Shown: one piece after another, positions 1 to 9,008 of the stretch | How the letters are laid out: each line of letters begins with the position of its first letter | How positions within the stretch are numbered: position 1 is the first letter of the stretch | Origin: Evansella sp. LMS18 | GTDB lineage: Bacteria; Bacillota; Bacilli; Bacillales; Salisediminibacteriaceae | Direction: 5' to 3' | NCBI RefSeq assembly: GCF_024362785.1 | Contig: NZ_CP093301.1 | Location: 2,666,001-2,730,000 of the forward strand | DNA length: 64,000 nt | Notes under the pieces: generated by a model | Told to the model about the DNA's origin: nothing | What the model saw: the letters and a program-made list of their open reading frames with translations, nothing else | Databases searched by the model: none | Made by a program: the position numbers and the translations under genes

Positions 1-1
1 C

Positions 2-235
2 ATTGAAACAATGGATGATCTCCGTGCTCACGAAGTCGATATTCTGACTATTGGACAATACTTACAGCCAACGAAAAAACATTTAAAGGTCCAAAAGTAC
101 TGGAGTCCGCAAGAGTTCCAGGAACTAAAAGATATTGCATTGTCAAAAGGTTTCAGCCACTGTGAATCAGGACCCCTTGTTCGTTCTTCCTATCATGCAG
201 ATGAGCAGGTCCAGTCAGCAGGGGTGCATGCCTGA
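2..235 (+). CDS. lipA: Lipoyl synthase, C-terminal part (5' end outside window)
   Basis: The reading frame is open from the first bases and ends at 235. The product is the C-terminal ~77 residues of lipoyl synthase, the radical-SAM enzyme that inserts two sulfurs into octanoyl chains to make lipoyl cofactors. The segments [22 protein letters not shown] and the terminal [14 protein letters not shown] are typical of LipA C-termini; the final R-S-S-Y includes the serine that ligates the auxiliary cluster in the family. The radical-SAM CxxxCxxC motif lies upstream of the window. A lipoamide-dependent dehydrogenase gene follows two genes downstream, so lipoate metabolism is locally grouped. Confidence 0.93.
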   Translation: METMDDLRAHEVDILTIGQYLQPTKKHLKVQKYWSPQEFQELKDIALSKGFSHCESGPLVRSSYHADEQVQSAGVHA

Positions 236-271
236 TTGTGTAAGAAGGGTATTGCTGGAAAAGGAGAGGAT

Positions 272-580
272 ATGATGGTTATCACATTAACTGATGCAGC
301 GTTAAAGAAGCTGAAAAATATCGGGATCAATGAAGATAATGCTCCCCGGATCGATGCTGATCTGGCTGGAGGCTGCGGGATTTCTGTTAAGTTTGCACTC
401 ATTTTTGATGAGCCTCGCCGAAACGATACAGTTATTGAGCAGGAAGGAATTCAGCTTCGGATCGATCGTTTTACAAAACGATATTTAGAGGAAGAAACAC
501 AAATTGATTATACAGATGACCAGGGGTTTCTCGTGGGAGAAAGCTTCGAATCAAGTGCGTGTGCTATTGAAATAGAATAA
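272..580 (+). CDS. HesB/IscA-like iron-sulfur biogenesis family protein with an incomplete cysteine set
   Basis: This is a 102-residue protein. A good AAGGAG at 261-266 precedes two consecutive ATGs at 272 and 275; either could be used. The fold is recognisable from the GGCGIS segment (Cys35), which matches the first cluster-ligand region of A-type carriers. The usual C-terminal CGC pair is absent; only one cysteine (about residue 97, in SSAC) is found near the end. It resembles the HesB-like proteins of Bacillus such as YqkB rather than SufA or IscA. Function as an Fe-S carrier is therefore uncertain. It lies 36 bp after lipA, whose product is itself an Fe-S enzyme, so co-expression is plausible. 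Confidence 0.8.
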   Translation: MMVITLTDAALKKLKNIGINEDNAPRIDADLAGGCGISVKFALIFDEPRRNDTVIEQEGIQLRIDRFTKRYLEEETQIDYTDDQGFLVGESFESSACAIEIE

Positions 581-662
581 GAGGGCCAGAAATAAGATAG
601 AAGATTGTAAGATACCATATTGATTTTACCGGAGAGATATATAGCAGAAGGAGGAAAATAAG

Positions 663-2060
663 TTGGCGGGAGAATATGATGTAGTCATAATTGGCGGCGG
701 GCCGGGCGGATATGTTGCTGCCATCCGTGCTTCGCAATTAGGATTGAAAACTGCAGTAATTGAAAAAGGAAAAGTCGGGGGAACGTGTTTACATGCAGGC
801 TGTATTCCGAGCAAGGCCTTGTTAAGAAGTGCAGAAGTATATGCCAATACAAAGAAAGGCGAAGAGTTTGGCGTGATTGCGCCTCAAGTTGAACTCGACT
901 TCTCAAAGGTCCAGTCACGCAAAGAGGATATTACAGATCGACTGTTTAATGGGATACAGCATTTATTGAAAAAAGGAAGAATCGATGTATACGAAGGAAA
1001 AGGAAGTATTACGGAATCAAAAGAAGTTTTAGTGGAAATGAAGGATGGGGAACAAGTTACACTCAACACCCGAAACACTTTAATTGCAACAGGCTCACGT
1101 CCAAGAACACTTCCTGGCCTGGAAGCAGACAGCCAGTACGTAATGACCTCAGATGAAGCGTTGCAAATGGAAACCCTTCCTGACTCGATTATTATCGTTG
1201 GCGGAGGAGTCATTGGAATCGAATGGGCTTCCATGCTTGTTGATTTTGGAGTGAAAGTTACTGTTATTGAATTTGCCGAGCGCATTTTACCTACAGAGGA
1301 TAAAGATGTATCAAAGGAAATGCAGCGGTTAATGAAGAAAAAAGGTGTCAAAATTGTAACAAGTGCGAAGGTACTCCCGGAAACGTTAGAAAAGGGCCAG
1401 GGTGTGACTATTACAGCGGAGCATAAAGGAAAAGAAAAAGTGTTTGCGGCAGACAAATTACTAGTCTCTGTGGGACGGTTGCCAAATACGAGAGGAATTG
1501 GACTTGAAAAGGTTAACATTACTGCTGAGAGTATGTTTATTCAAACAAACACAAACTATCAAACGAGTGCGCCTGGTATTTATGCTATCGGAGATGTAAT
1601 TGGAGGGCTGCAGCTTGCTCACGTGGCCTCGCATGAAGGAATTATTGCGATTGAACATATGGCAGGGAAAGAACCTGCACCACTTGATCCAGTGCTTGTT
1701 CCAAAATGTATATACAGCAGCCCGGAAGCAGCCAGTGTAGGTTTAACCGAAGACGAGGCAAAAGAGAAAGGGTATGCGGTGAAAACAGGTAAATTCCCGT
1801 TCAGGGCTATCGGGAAGGCGCTCGTATATGGGGAAACGGATGGATTTGTAAAACTCGTCGTTGATGAAGCGTCTGACAGGCTGTTAGGGGCACATATGGT
1901 TGGACCGCATGTTACTGATATGATTACAGAACTAGGGCTGGCTCAAGTATTAAAGGCAACCACCATGAATATTTCCCATACCATACACCCCCATCCTACC
2001 TTGGCGGAAGCGATAGGAGAAGCAGCACTAGCTGCGGACGGCCAGGAGGTCCATGCTTAG
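663..2060 (+). CDS. lpdV: Dihydrolipoyl dehydrogenase (E3), LpdV-like
   Basis: This 465-residue flavoprotein reoxidises dihydrolipoamide of 2-oxoacid dehydrogenase complexes with NAD+. The start is TTG at 663, chosen because AAGGAGG lies at 648-654 with 8-nt spacing. The N-terminal FAD motif GGGPGG is followed by the redox disulfide segment GGTCLHAGCIPSK (C-x4-C), the NAD-binding GGGVIG near residue 180, the second FAD motif AIGDV and the catalytic HPHPTLAEA near the C-terminus. The CLHAGCIPSKALLRSAEVY region resembles the branched-chain oxoacid dehydrogenase E3 of Bacillus (LpdV/BfmBC) more than PdhD. No E1 or E2 genes are nearby, so the partner complex cannot be told from this window. Confidence 0.92.
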   Translation: MAGEYDVVIIGGGPGGYVAAIRASQLGLKTAVIEKGKVGGTCLHAGCIPSKALLRSAEVYANTKKGEEFGVIAPQVELDFSKVQSRKEDITDRLFNGIQHLLKKGRIDVYEGKGSITESKEVLVEMKDGEQVTLNTRNTLIATGSRPRTLPGLEADSQYVMTSDEALQMETLPDSIIIVGGGVIGIEWASMLVDFGVKVTVIEFAERILPTEDKDVSKEMQRLMKKKGVKIVTSAKVLPETLEKGQGVTITAEHKGKEKVFAADKLLVSVGRLPNTRGIGLEKVNITAESMFIQTNTNYQTSAPGIYAIGDVIGGLQLAHVASHEGIIAIEHMAGKEPAPLDPVLVPKCIYSSPEAASVGLTEDEAKEKGYAVKTGKFPFRAIGKALVYGETDGFVKLVVDEASDRLLGAHMVGPHVTDMITELGLAQVLKATTMNISHTIHPHPTLAEAIGEAALAADGQEVHA

Positions 2061-2152
2061 AAAAAGAATAAATGGCACGGGGGCAGGAAATACAATAATA
2101 AATCATCAATTTTTCATTTTTGCCAGGAACACTTACAGATGGAGGAAGAACG

Positions 2153-3022
2153 ATGCATACAGGAAGAAATGATAAACAGGCTTCACTGTTAATTACTTGT
2201 CCGGAAAAGCCTGGTATTATATCAGCTGTTTCTAATTTACTGTTACAGCATAAAGCTAATATCATACACTTTGACCAGCATACAACAGATCCCCAATCAG
2301 GCATGTTTTTTATGAGGATTGAGTTTTATCTGGAAGACTTCGATTCATCGTTTAAAACACTTGGAAAAAACTTGCAATTGATGGCTCAGGATTATCCGAT
2401 GGACTGGAGGCTGAGCAGTAAGAAAAAACTAAAGCAGATGGCAATTTTTGTTTCTAAAGCTGACCACTGCCTGATGGAGCTTATTTACCGCTGGAAGTCT
2501 GGGGAAATTCAAGTAGAAATCCCGATGGTGATTAGTAACCATGAGGATTTAAAAGAAGTGGCAGAGGGCTATGGAATTCCTTTTTATCATGTTCCCATCT
2601 CTCCAGACACGAAAGAGGCCGCCGAAAAGAAAGCACTGGAGCTGATGGAAGGAAAAGTGGACTTTATCGTTTTAGCAAGGTATATGCAAATTCTTACACC
2701 TGAATTTATAGCCCACTATCCAAATCAAATCATTAATATCCATCACTCATTTTTACCGGCATTTATCGGGGCAAACCCTTATGCAAGGGCATTTGACAGA
2801 GGGGTCAAGCTAATCGGTGCAACTGCCCACTATGCAACTAACGATCTTGATGAAGGCCCGATTATTGAGCAGGATGTACAGCGTGTGAATCATCGTTATA
2901 CTGCGGAAGGGTTAAAGGTTGCCGGACGTCATGTGGAAAAATCCGTCCTGGCTAAAGCCGTTTCGTGGCATATTGAAGACAGAGTGATTGTTCATGATAA
3001 TAAAACGATCGTATTTACATAA
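2153..3022 (+). CDS. purU: Formyltetrahydrofolate deformylase
   Basis: PurU hydrolyses 10-formyl-THF to formate and THF, balancing one-carbon units. The protein has 289 residues: an N-terminal ACT domain (LITCPEKPGIISAVSNLL, about residues 12-90) and a formyltransferase-like domain with NIHHSFLPAF and HYATNDLDEGPIIEQ, which carry the catalytic Asn/His/Asp set. The ATG at 2153 follows GGAGG (2141-2145). An upstream in-frame TTG at 2120 has no ribosome site. A strong terminator follows at 3095. The released formate could feed PurT-type enzymes in other species, but here the pur operon encodes PurN, so the role is more likely C1 homeostasis. Confidence 0.95.
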   Translation: MHTGRNDKQASLLITCPEKPGIISAVSNLLLQHKANIIHFDQHTTDPQSGMFFMRIEFYLEDFDSSFKTLGKNLQLMAQDYPMDWRLSSKKKLKQMAIFVSKADHCLMELIYRWKSGEIQVEIPMVISNHEDLKEVAEGYGIPFYHVPISPDTKEAAEKKALELMEGKVDFIVLARYMQILTPEFIAHYPNQIINIHHSFLPAFIGANPYARAFDRGVKLIGATAHYATNDLDEGPIIEQDVQRVNHRYTAEGLKVAGRHVEKSVLAKAVSWHIEDRVIVHDNKTIVFT

Positions 3023-3094
3023 GTTGGTTCTATATAGTTTGCCAACTTGATGGAAGACAGGATGTTATTTCCAGGGTGTTATTTATTAAAGGGG

Positions 3095-3132
3095 CTTCTC
3101 AAAAGTGTATCAGGCTTTTGAGAAGTTTTTTT
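3095..3132 (+). terminator. Rho-independent terminator after purU
   Basis: A perfect 11-bp stem (3095-3105 with 3115-3125), a 9-nt loop and a run of seven T (3126-3132). It ends the purU transcript. Confidence 0.9.
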
Positions 3133-3138
3133 AAAAGA

Positions 3139-3384
3139 TGAATCAATTTCATAATTCAAGATTTTTATCATTAATACGAACATTATCTTAAAAAGTCACT
3201 TTGTTATTCGATTTACGCTACAGACGGACGCGTTCTGCGGGCACGGCTTCAACTAATTTTTGACGGCTGTACGCCGTCAAAAATGGATTTTCAGCTCGCG
3301 CAGTTCCCGCAAGAGTCGCCGTCTTACGCTGCAATCGAAAAGTTATGTTCGTCTTTTTTTATGCAAAGTCTATATATGAAATTC
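3139..3384. repeat. 245-bp dispersed palindromic repeat, copy 1
   Basis: This block matches the reverse complement of 31751-31994 over essentially its whole length, from TGAATCAATTTCATAAT at one end to ATATATGAAATTC at the other. The centre holds a hairpin, TTTTTGACGGC/GCCGTCAAAAA (3257-3267 with 3273-3283, 5-nt loop). The flanks CGATTTACGCTACAGACGG and CCGTCTTACGCTGCAATCG form a further imperfect inverted repeat, so the element could fold into one long structure. There is no open frame of note. It looks like a Bacillaceae-type mobile or RNA-structured intergenic element; it encodes no transposase. Confidence 0.85.
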
Positions 3385-3403
3385 ATAAGAAAATTTTTCT
3401 CCT

Positions 3404-3431
3404 CCACACATCTTTGATGTGTGGTATTTTT
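3404..3431. terminator. Terminator-like hairpin
   Basis: CCACACATC/GATGTGTGG (9-bp stem, 3-nt loop) followed by TATTTTT. It is not next to a gene; it may be a remnant or may stop transcription leaving the repeat. Confidence 0.45.
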
Positions 3432-3616
3432 GACAGAGAAGAACTATAAATTTCCGCGCCACTTGTCCAGTTTCTGAGGTGAGCGTGGGAAGAGAAGACC
3501 TCTGCTGAAGCACCTTGAAGAACTGCAAGAAGAGAAAAAAGCAGCTATTTAATCAATGCTGTCCGTCGCATCACTCACTCAAGGGAGGAGCAGCTGACCA
3601 GCGCTCCTGGAACCAA

Positions 3617-3980
3617 GGTGCCAGGATGAACGAGAGAGCATTCAGGAGAATGAGTGAGAAAACGAAAGCAGTTCAACGTGGCACCAGTGAACCCGGTACA
3701 CCGGAACCGGGTCCCGAGGTGCCAGGATGAACGAGAGAGTATTTGGGAGAATGAGCGAGAAAACGGCATCAGTTCGACGTGGCACCAATGAACCTGGTAC
3801 ACCGGAACCGGGTCCCGAGGTGCCAGGATGAACGAGAGAGCATTCAGGAGAATGAGCGAGAAAACGAAAGCAGTTCAACGTGGCACCAGTGAACCCGGTA
3901 CACCGGAACCCGGTCCCGAGGTGCCAGGATGAACGAGAGAGCATTCATGAGAATGGTCGAGAAAACGAAAGCATATCAAT
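3617..3980. repeat. 101-bp tandem repeat array (about 3.5 units) with nested hairpin
   Basis: The anchor GGTGCCAGGATGAACGAGAG begins at 3617, 3718, 3819 and 3920, so the period is exactly 101 bp. Each full unit contains GGCACC ... ACCCGGT (8-nt loop) ACCGGGT ... GGTGCC, a two-step hairpin. One copy has ACCTGGT, which keeps pairing by G-U. The period is not a multiple of three and the short frames across it (3515-3730, 3929-4135 plus strand; 3575-3944 minus strand) have no ribosome site or family resemblance, so the array is treated as non-coding. Confidence 0.85.
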
Positions 3981-4000
3981 TCAGGAACCGCTCATATCCA

Positions 4001-4023
4001 AAGGCGCTTGCGCTTTTCTTTAT
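4001..4023. repeat. Short relic of the GGCGCTT...CGCTTTTC element
   Basis: AAGGCGCTTGCGCTTTTCTT is nearly identical to the end of the larger element at 55936-56206 (56183-56205). Only this terminus is present here, directly after the 101-bp array. Confidence 0.45.
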
Positions 4024-4137
4024 GAGTATGTCGTTAGCTCAGTATAACTATATCATTCTTGATATAACAGAGATGTTGATGAGCCAGGAGCAAAGGGGAT
4101 CCTTAGGGAAAGCAAAAACGGTACCAATAAAATAGTT

Positions 4138-4420
4138 TAAAATAAATCATGTCAGTGTATTAGAAAGAAGTAAAGAGAAAAAGTTGCCTTAACAGGAGCA
4201 GCGCCTGATTGAGACTCCGTCAGACTGAATATCTCCAGGTGTTGCACTTCAAACATCTTCGGATAACACCCAGGTATACATGCCCGTAAATCAGATATTT
4301 ACATACATTAGTTAGCAGTGGGCTACTGAACCGATAGTGGGTTTTACGATGATAATTTAGTATTTAACTTAGAGGTGAAAATGGTACAATAATAAAGGTA
4401 AACAGATATGGAGGGTGAAT
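4138..4420 (+). promoter_or_regulatory. Leader region of ddl-murF with a candidate sigma-A promoter
   Basis: TTTAAC at 4363-4368 and TACAAT at 4385-4390 are 16 bp apart and lie just before ddl, a plausible vegetative promoter. Further upstream CCAGGTGTT (4235-4243) and AACACCCAGG (4265-4274) can pair with a bulge; no known riboswitch or T-box consensus was recognised. The rest of the stretch shows no gene. Confidence 0.4.
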
Positions 4421-5518
4421 ATGAAGATTAAACTTGGATTGTTGTACGGCGGTAAATCCGCGGAACATAAAGTATCACTACAAACTGCAAAAGCTGTAAT
4501 TAAAGCATTGGATCTGACAAAATATGAAGTCCACCCAATATATATTTCGGAGACTGGTGAATGGGTCAGAGGCGCAGAGCTTCAGGCTCCGGTCGATGAC
4601 GTGAAGAAGCTTCAGTTAAAAGAAGAAGGAGAAGCGGTTTCGCCACTCGCGTTAAATTCAGAAATCTTTCCTGTGCCTGCAAATGGCGGGAACGATACGG
4701 CAAATGACAAAATTGATGTAGTTTTTCCTCTGCTCCACGGACCGAACGGGGAAGATGGAACAGTTCAGGGATTGCTGGAACTTATGAATATTCCTTATGT
4801 TGGGAATGGTGTATTGGCCTCTGCAGCAGGCATGGATAAAGTGATGATGAAAAATATCTATGAGCAGGCAGGCATTAAACAGGCTAAATATGTATGGTAT
4901 ATTCGACGTGACTGGGAAAATGACGCAGAATCGGCATACAAAAAAGTAGAAGAAAAGCTTGGCTATCCTTGTTTTGTTAAACCGGCAAACCTAGGTTCAA
5001 GTGTCGGGATCAGTAAATGCAACGACAGGGAAAGCCTGGAAAAAGCATTTAAAGAAGCCTTTGAATATGACCGTAAAATCATTATTGAAGAAGGAATCGA
5101 TGGCAGAGAAATTGAAGTAGCCGTTCTGGGAAATGAAGATCCGCAATGTTCTGTTGCAGGAGAAATTGTTCCGGAAACAGATTTTTATGATTATAAAGCG
5201 AAATATGAGGACGGAAGCACCGGGCTGATTATTCCTGCGGACATCACAGAGGAAGAGTACGAAGAAATTAAGCGTGTAGCGATTCAGTCCTTTAAAGCAC
5301 TTGATTGCTCCGGGTTAGTACGCGCTGACTTCTTCTTGACGAAAGATGGGGAAATCCTCATGAACGAAGTAAACACTATGCCTGGTTTTACTCCATTCAG
5401 CATGTTCCCAATGCTCTGGCAGGAATCAGGGTTGCCTTATCCTCAGCTGATTGAAAAACTCGTGGAGCTGGGAGTGGAACGCCACGATGAAAAACAGAAG
5501 ATTAAGCATACATTTTAA
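4421..5518 (+). CDS. ddl: D-alanine--D-alanine ligase
   Basis: This is a 365-residue ATP-grasp enzyme that makes D-Ala-D-Ala for peptidoglycan. The ATG at 4421 is preceded by GGAGG at 4410-4414; an in-frame GTG at 4415 is too close to that site. The N-terminal [13 protein letters not shown] corresponds to the family's GGxSxEHxVS motif. The central [29 protein letters not shown] and C-terminal [15 protein letters not shown] (Mg2+/ATP site) are all present. It is followed after 129 bp by murF, whose enzyme uses its product, as in B. subtilis. Confidence 0.96.
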   Translation: MKIKLGLLYGGKSAEHKVSLQTAKAVIKALDLTKYEVHPIYISETGEWVRGAELQAPVDDVKKLQLKEEGEAVSPLALNSEIFPVPANGGNDTANDKIDVVFPLLHGPNGEDGTVQGLLELMNIPYVGNGVLASAAGMDKVMMKNIYEQAGIKQAKYVWYIRRDWENDAESAYKKVEEKLGYPCFVKPANLGSSVGISKCNDRESLEKAFKEAFEYDRKIIIEEGIDGREIEVAVLGNEDPQCSVAGEIVPETDFYDYKAKYEDGSTGLIIPADITEEEYEEIKRVAIQSFKALDCSGLVRADFFLTKDGEILMNEVNTMPGFTPFSMFPMLWQESGLPYPQLIEKLVELGVERHDEKQKIKHTF

Positions 5519-5647
5519 GGCATAATAATAGTATTGAGGTTGACTCCAGGGTGGGTCAGCCTCCTTTTACATAGAATGGCAGCGGGGATGAACACGAGTA
5601 CGTAATTGCAAAATGACCTGGATGGTTTCCAGGAAGGAGCGAGATAG

Positions 5648-7018
5648 ATGATAAAAAGAACATTTGAAGATATTGCAGCATGGGTGAACGGAGAGACTGC
5701 AGGTAAGGAGAATAACTCCGTCAAGATCACAGGTGTCTCCACTGATACAAGGACGATTAAAGAAGGAAATCTTTATATCCCTATTGTCGGAGAAAATTTT
5801 AACGGTCATGATTTTGTGGAAACGGCTGCCGCGAATGGAGCAGCGGGAGCCCTGTGGCAAAAAAACCAGCCGAATCCACCCTCTGGCTTACCACTCCTGT
5901 TTGTAGACGATACATTACTTGCATTGCAGGACTTGGCGGAAAATTATCTGGCGGACCTGCCGGCAAAAGCCATTGGTATTACTGGAAGCAACGGAAAAAC
6001 CACCACAAAAGATATGGTGACTTCCGTCCTGTCAACAACTTATAAGGTCCAGAAAACAGAAGGGAACTACAATAATCATATTGGGCTTCCCCTGACAATC
6101 CTGGCACTAGAAGAAGAGACAGAAATAGCAGTACTGGAAATGGGCATGAGCGGGAGAGGCGAAATTGAACTTCTTTCCAAAATCGCAAAGCCTGAAGCTG
6201 CGATTATTACGAATATCGGGGAGTCCCATTTACAGGATTTAGGTTCCAGAGAAGGGATTTCCGAGGCGAAATTTGAAATCACCGCAGGATTGCCTGAGAA
6301 CGGTACGCTGATTATTCACGGGGATGAGCCACTGCTCACAGAAAAAGTAGTGAACACTCCCTATAATGTTGTTACTTTTGGCAACTCCAGTACGAACGAC
6401 TACTATCCTGTACAGGTTGAGCAAAAAAGCGACGGCACCTTTTTTACGATAAATGGTGAGTCGGAAACAAAGTTTTTCATTCCTGTTCTTGGCAAACACA
6501 ATATTAATAACGCCCTTGCTGCGATCGCTATCGGGCAACGGTTCGACCTGCCGGCTGCTGCAATCAAAAAGGGCCTTGAAAGTCTGGAAATTACCGGGAT
6601 GCGAACAGAATTAATAAAAGGGAAAGATGGAATCACGGTTATTAATGATGCCTATAATGCGAGCCCGACCTCCATGAAGGCAGCGATTGAACTCCTGCAG
6701 GACCTGAATGGCTATGAGAAAAAAATAGTCGTTTTAGGGGATATGCTGGAGCTTGGCGACAATGAAAATACCTTTCACTTTGAAACCGGAGAAGGAATTG
6801 ATACTGATAAAATCAGCCGCGTTTTCACGTTTGGCAAGCTGGGCAGGAAAATCGCTGATGGAGCTAAAGTGAATTTCCCGGAAGACCGGGTGCATGCATA
6901 TGAGGACAAACAGGAGCTGATTTCCAAGCTTAAAGAAATAGCAGGGGACGGGGATATTGTCTTAGTAAAAGGCTCCAGGGGCATGAAACTGGAAGAAGTC
7001 GTCAACGCATTAACCTAA
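5648..7018 (+). CDS. murF: UDP-MurNAc-tripeptide--D-Ala-D-Ala ligase
   Basis: MurF adds the D-Ala-D-Ala dipeptide to UDP-MurNAc-tripeptide, the last cytoplasmic step of the peptidoglycan precursor. It has 456 residues with an N-terminal substrate domain, the Mur-ligase P-loop GITGSNGKTTTKDM near residue 115, the central NNHIGLPLTIL and LEMGMSGRGEIE segments, and the C-terminal VINDAYNASPTSM motif. GGAAGGAGCGAG lies just before the ATG. It ends at a strong terminator (7088-7136) and probably shares a transcript with ddl. Confidence 0.96.
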   Translation: MIKRTFEDIAAWVNGETAGKENNSVKITGVSTDTRTIKEGNLYIPIVGENFNGHDFVETAAANGAAGALWQKNQPNPPSGLPLLFVDDTLLALQDLAENYLADLPAKAIGITGSNGKTTTKDMVTSVLSTTYKVQKTEGNYNNHIGLPLTILALEEETEIAVLEMGMSGRGEIELLSKIAKPEAAIITNIGESHLQDLGSREGISEAKFEITAGLPENGTLIIHGDEPLLTEKVVNTPYNVVTFGNSSTNDYYPVQVEQKSDGTFFTINGESETKFFIPVLGKHNINNALAAIAIGQRFDLPAAAIKKGLESLEITGMRTELIKGKDGITVINDAYNASPTSMKAAIELLQDLNGYEKKIVVLGDMLELGDNENTFHFETGEGIDTDKISRVFTFGKLGRKIADGAKVNFPEDRVHAYEDKQELISKLKEIAGDGDIVLVKGSRGMKLEEVVNALT

Positions 7019-7087
7019 GCGGCGGTACTCTCAGGACAGCTGTCGGGAGGGTAACTCACGCCATCTTTGAATCAGATAACTTTTCAT

Positions 7088-7136
7088 AAGAAACCAGGTT
7101 TGCAGAGCATTAATGCAAACCTGGTTTCTTTGTTTT
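7088..7136 (+). terminator. Terminator after murF
   Basis: A perfect 17-bp stem (7088-7104 with 7114-7130), 9-nt loop, then TTGTTTTT. It lies inside an apparent upstream extension of the ggt frame, which supports placing the ggt start after it. Confidence 0.9.
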
Positions 7137-7240
7137 TCAGCCCGCCTGTTAAATTTTATTGCCGAAAGGGTAAACAACAGATACATAGAGAAATCCGCCA
7201 GACGATTTCTGGCTGGTTCAACATAAAGGAGTTGGCGCTG

Positions 7241-8962
7241 ATGAGTATTCAGGAGATATTTAAAAACCAAAAGACGTCAGGACATGCGTCTTATTATGAA
7301 ACGGTAAAGGGACATTATGGAATGGTTGCCTGCCCGATAAAAGAGGCAGCTGAAGCCGGCGAAAAAGTACTGGAAGATGGCGGTAATGCGATAGATGCAA
7401 TAATCGCCATGCAATTTGCTTTATGTTCTGTGGAAGGTATGAACACAGGCATTGGTGCAGGCGGTTTTATTTTGTATTATGACAGTGAGAACAATGAAAC
7501 TAAGGCAATTCATGGGCATACAAGAGCTCCTGCCGCTACAACACCAGAAGTGTTTTACGACAGTGAAGGGGATTTAATGCCTTTTGACCAGCGGACAATG
7601 AGCCCGAAGTCAGTAGGGGTGCCGGGAGTAATGAAAATGATGGAACTTGCGCTTGAGAAATACGGTTCCATGTCTCTGGACAGGCTCATTGACCCGGCAA
7701 TCAAGCTTGCTGAAGAAGAATATCGTGTGAACAGTCTTTGGGACCGTACAATTGATATTTTTAAGGAAAGGCTTGGAGACGAAGCCAAAAAAGTATTCGT
7801 GCCAAATGGTGAGCCGCTAAAAGAAGGAGATATGGTAAGGCAGCCTGATTTAGCAAAAGCATTGAAAGCTATAAAGGAAGAAGGGTTCAGTTCTGTTTAC
7901 GAGGGGAAACTTGCTGATGCCATTATCGATACCCTCCAAAAGTACGGCGGGATATTGACAAAAGAGGATTTGCAGAATTATGAAGCTTCTATTGAGGAGC
8001 CTTTCTGGAGCAGTTATAAAGGGTACGATCTTGCTTTTCCCGGGCCTCCGAACGGGGGAGGGATTGCAGTGTCACAGATACTGAAAATCCTTGAACCATT
8101 TAACATCAGCCAGTATGGCATTCGGTCATGGGAAAAGTATCACCTGGTCGCTGAAGCTACCCGTCTGGCACTGGCAGATCAGCAGACATACCTTGGGGAT
8201 CCAGGTTTTACAGACATCCCTCTTGAAGGGCTTTTCAATGAAGAGTATCTGAAAGAAAGGCGTAACATTATTAATTTCGATAAGCGCTGGGAAGAAATAA
8301 ATGCAGGCGACCCTTGGAACTATCAGGAAGGGACACCGAGCCAGCCTGTAAAGAAGGATAATAGTAAAAAGGGAATGGATACTACTCATTTTACAGTTAT
8401 AGACCAGTGGGGGAATATTGCTTCCTGTACTACTTCCCTTGAACGAATTTTCGGTTGCGGGATCATGGTAGAAGGCTACGGGTTTCTGCTCAATAATGAT
8501 GTTACAGACTTTAATCCGGAGCCAGGCACGGCGAATGAACCGAACAGCAACAAATGCGCTGTCAGTTCAAAGTCTCCAACTATTGTTTACCATGAAGGGA
8601 AACCTTTCTTTACCCTTGGCTCTCCCGGAGGACCAACGATCGTCGGCTCAGTTGCACAGGTTCTCCTCCATGTTCTCGATTATCAGATGGACCTGAAAGA
8701 GGCAGTTGCAGAACGGAGGATTTTCAATAATCCTGATGTATCCTGGGAATGGGAAGACGGCATTGAGGACGAAACAATGGCTAAGCTGAGGGAGCTAGGG
8801 TATAAACTCGACCAGGGCTTTAAAGAAGTAGCCGCCGACGACAGGCTTGGTGATGTACAGGCGATTCTGGTTGATCCTTCAAGCGGTAAATTATACGGTA
8901 CGAACGACGCCCCGCGTCCGGGAGCAGCAATAGGGTTGAAGAAGCCACCAGAAGATTCATAA
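7241..8962 (+). CDS. ggt: Gamma-glutamyltranspeptidase family protein without signal peptide
   Basis: This 573-residue Ntn-hydrolase transfers or hydrolyses gamma-glutamyl groups (glutathione, bacillithiol-type or poly-gamma-glutamate substrates). The ATG at 7241 follows AAAGGAG (7225-7231). The frame extends upstream to 7067 but crosses the murF terminator. The autoprocessing and catalytic threonine lies in MDTTHFTVIDQWGN (about residue 385), and the oxyanion segment GSPGGPTIV follows. The N-terminal GGNAIDAIIA and GIGAGGF motifs are typical. There is no hydrophobic leader, unlike secreted Bacillus Ggt, so the enzyme is predicted to be cytoplasmic or exported another way. CapD-like poly-glutamate hydrolase is an alternative reading. 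Confidence 0.88.
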   Translation: MSIQEIFKNQKTSGHASYYETVKGHYGMVACPIKEAAEAGEKVLEDGGNAIDAIIAMQFALCSVEGMNTGIGAGGFILYYDSENNETKAIHGHTRAPAATTPEVFYDSEGDLMPFDQRTMSPKSVGVPGVMKMMELALEKYGSMSLDRLIDPAIKLAEEEYRVNSLWDRTIDIFKERLGDEAKKVFVPNGEPLKEGDMVRQPDLAKALKAIKEEGFSSVYEGKLADAIIDTLQKYGGILTKEDLQNYEASIEEPFWSSYKGYDLAFPGPPNGGGIAVSQILKILEPFNISQYGIRSWEKYHLVAEATRLALADQQTYLGDPGFTDIPLEGLFNEEYLKERRNIINFDKRWEEINAGDPWNYQEGTPSQPVKKDNSKKGMDTTHFTVIDQWGNIASCTTSLERIFGCGIMVEGYGFLLNNDVTDFNPEPGTANEPNSNKCAVSSKSPTIVYHEGKPFFTLGSPGGPTIVGSVAQVLLHVLDYQMDLKEAVAERRIFNNPDVSWEWEDGIEDETMAKLRELGYKLDQGFKEVAADDRLGDVQAILVDPSSGKLYGTNDAPRPGAAIGLKKPPEDS

Positions 8963-9008
8963 TAAAAACTCCTCTTTGGCAGATAGCCGAAGAGGAGTTT
9001 TTATTATC
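8961..9008 (+). terminator. Terminator after ggt
   Basis: A 16-bp stem (8961-8976 with 8990-9005) with 13-nt loop, beginning at the ggt stop codon. The A-rich 5' arm and T-rich 3' arm would work in both directions. Confidence 0.9.

Noticed and set aside
884-1519. 211-residue minus-strand frame
   Set aside because: Antisense shadow of the dihydrolipoyl dehydrogenase gene, which has clear motifs in the other strand.
3515-4135. Short plus-strand frames of 68-71 residues after purU
   Set aside because: They run through the 101-bp tandem array or its flanks; repetitive sequence and no credible start site.
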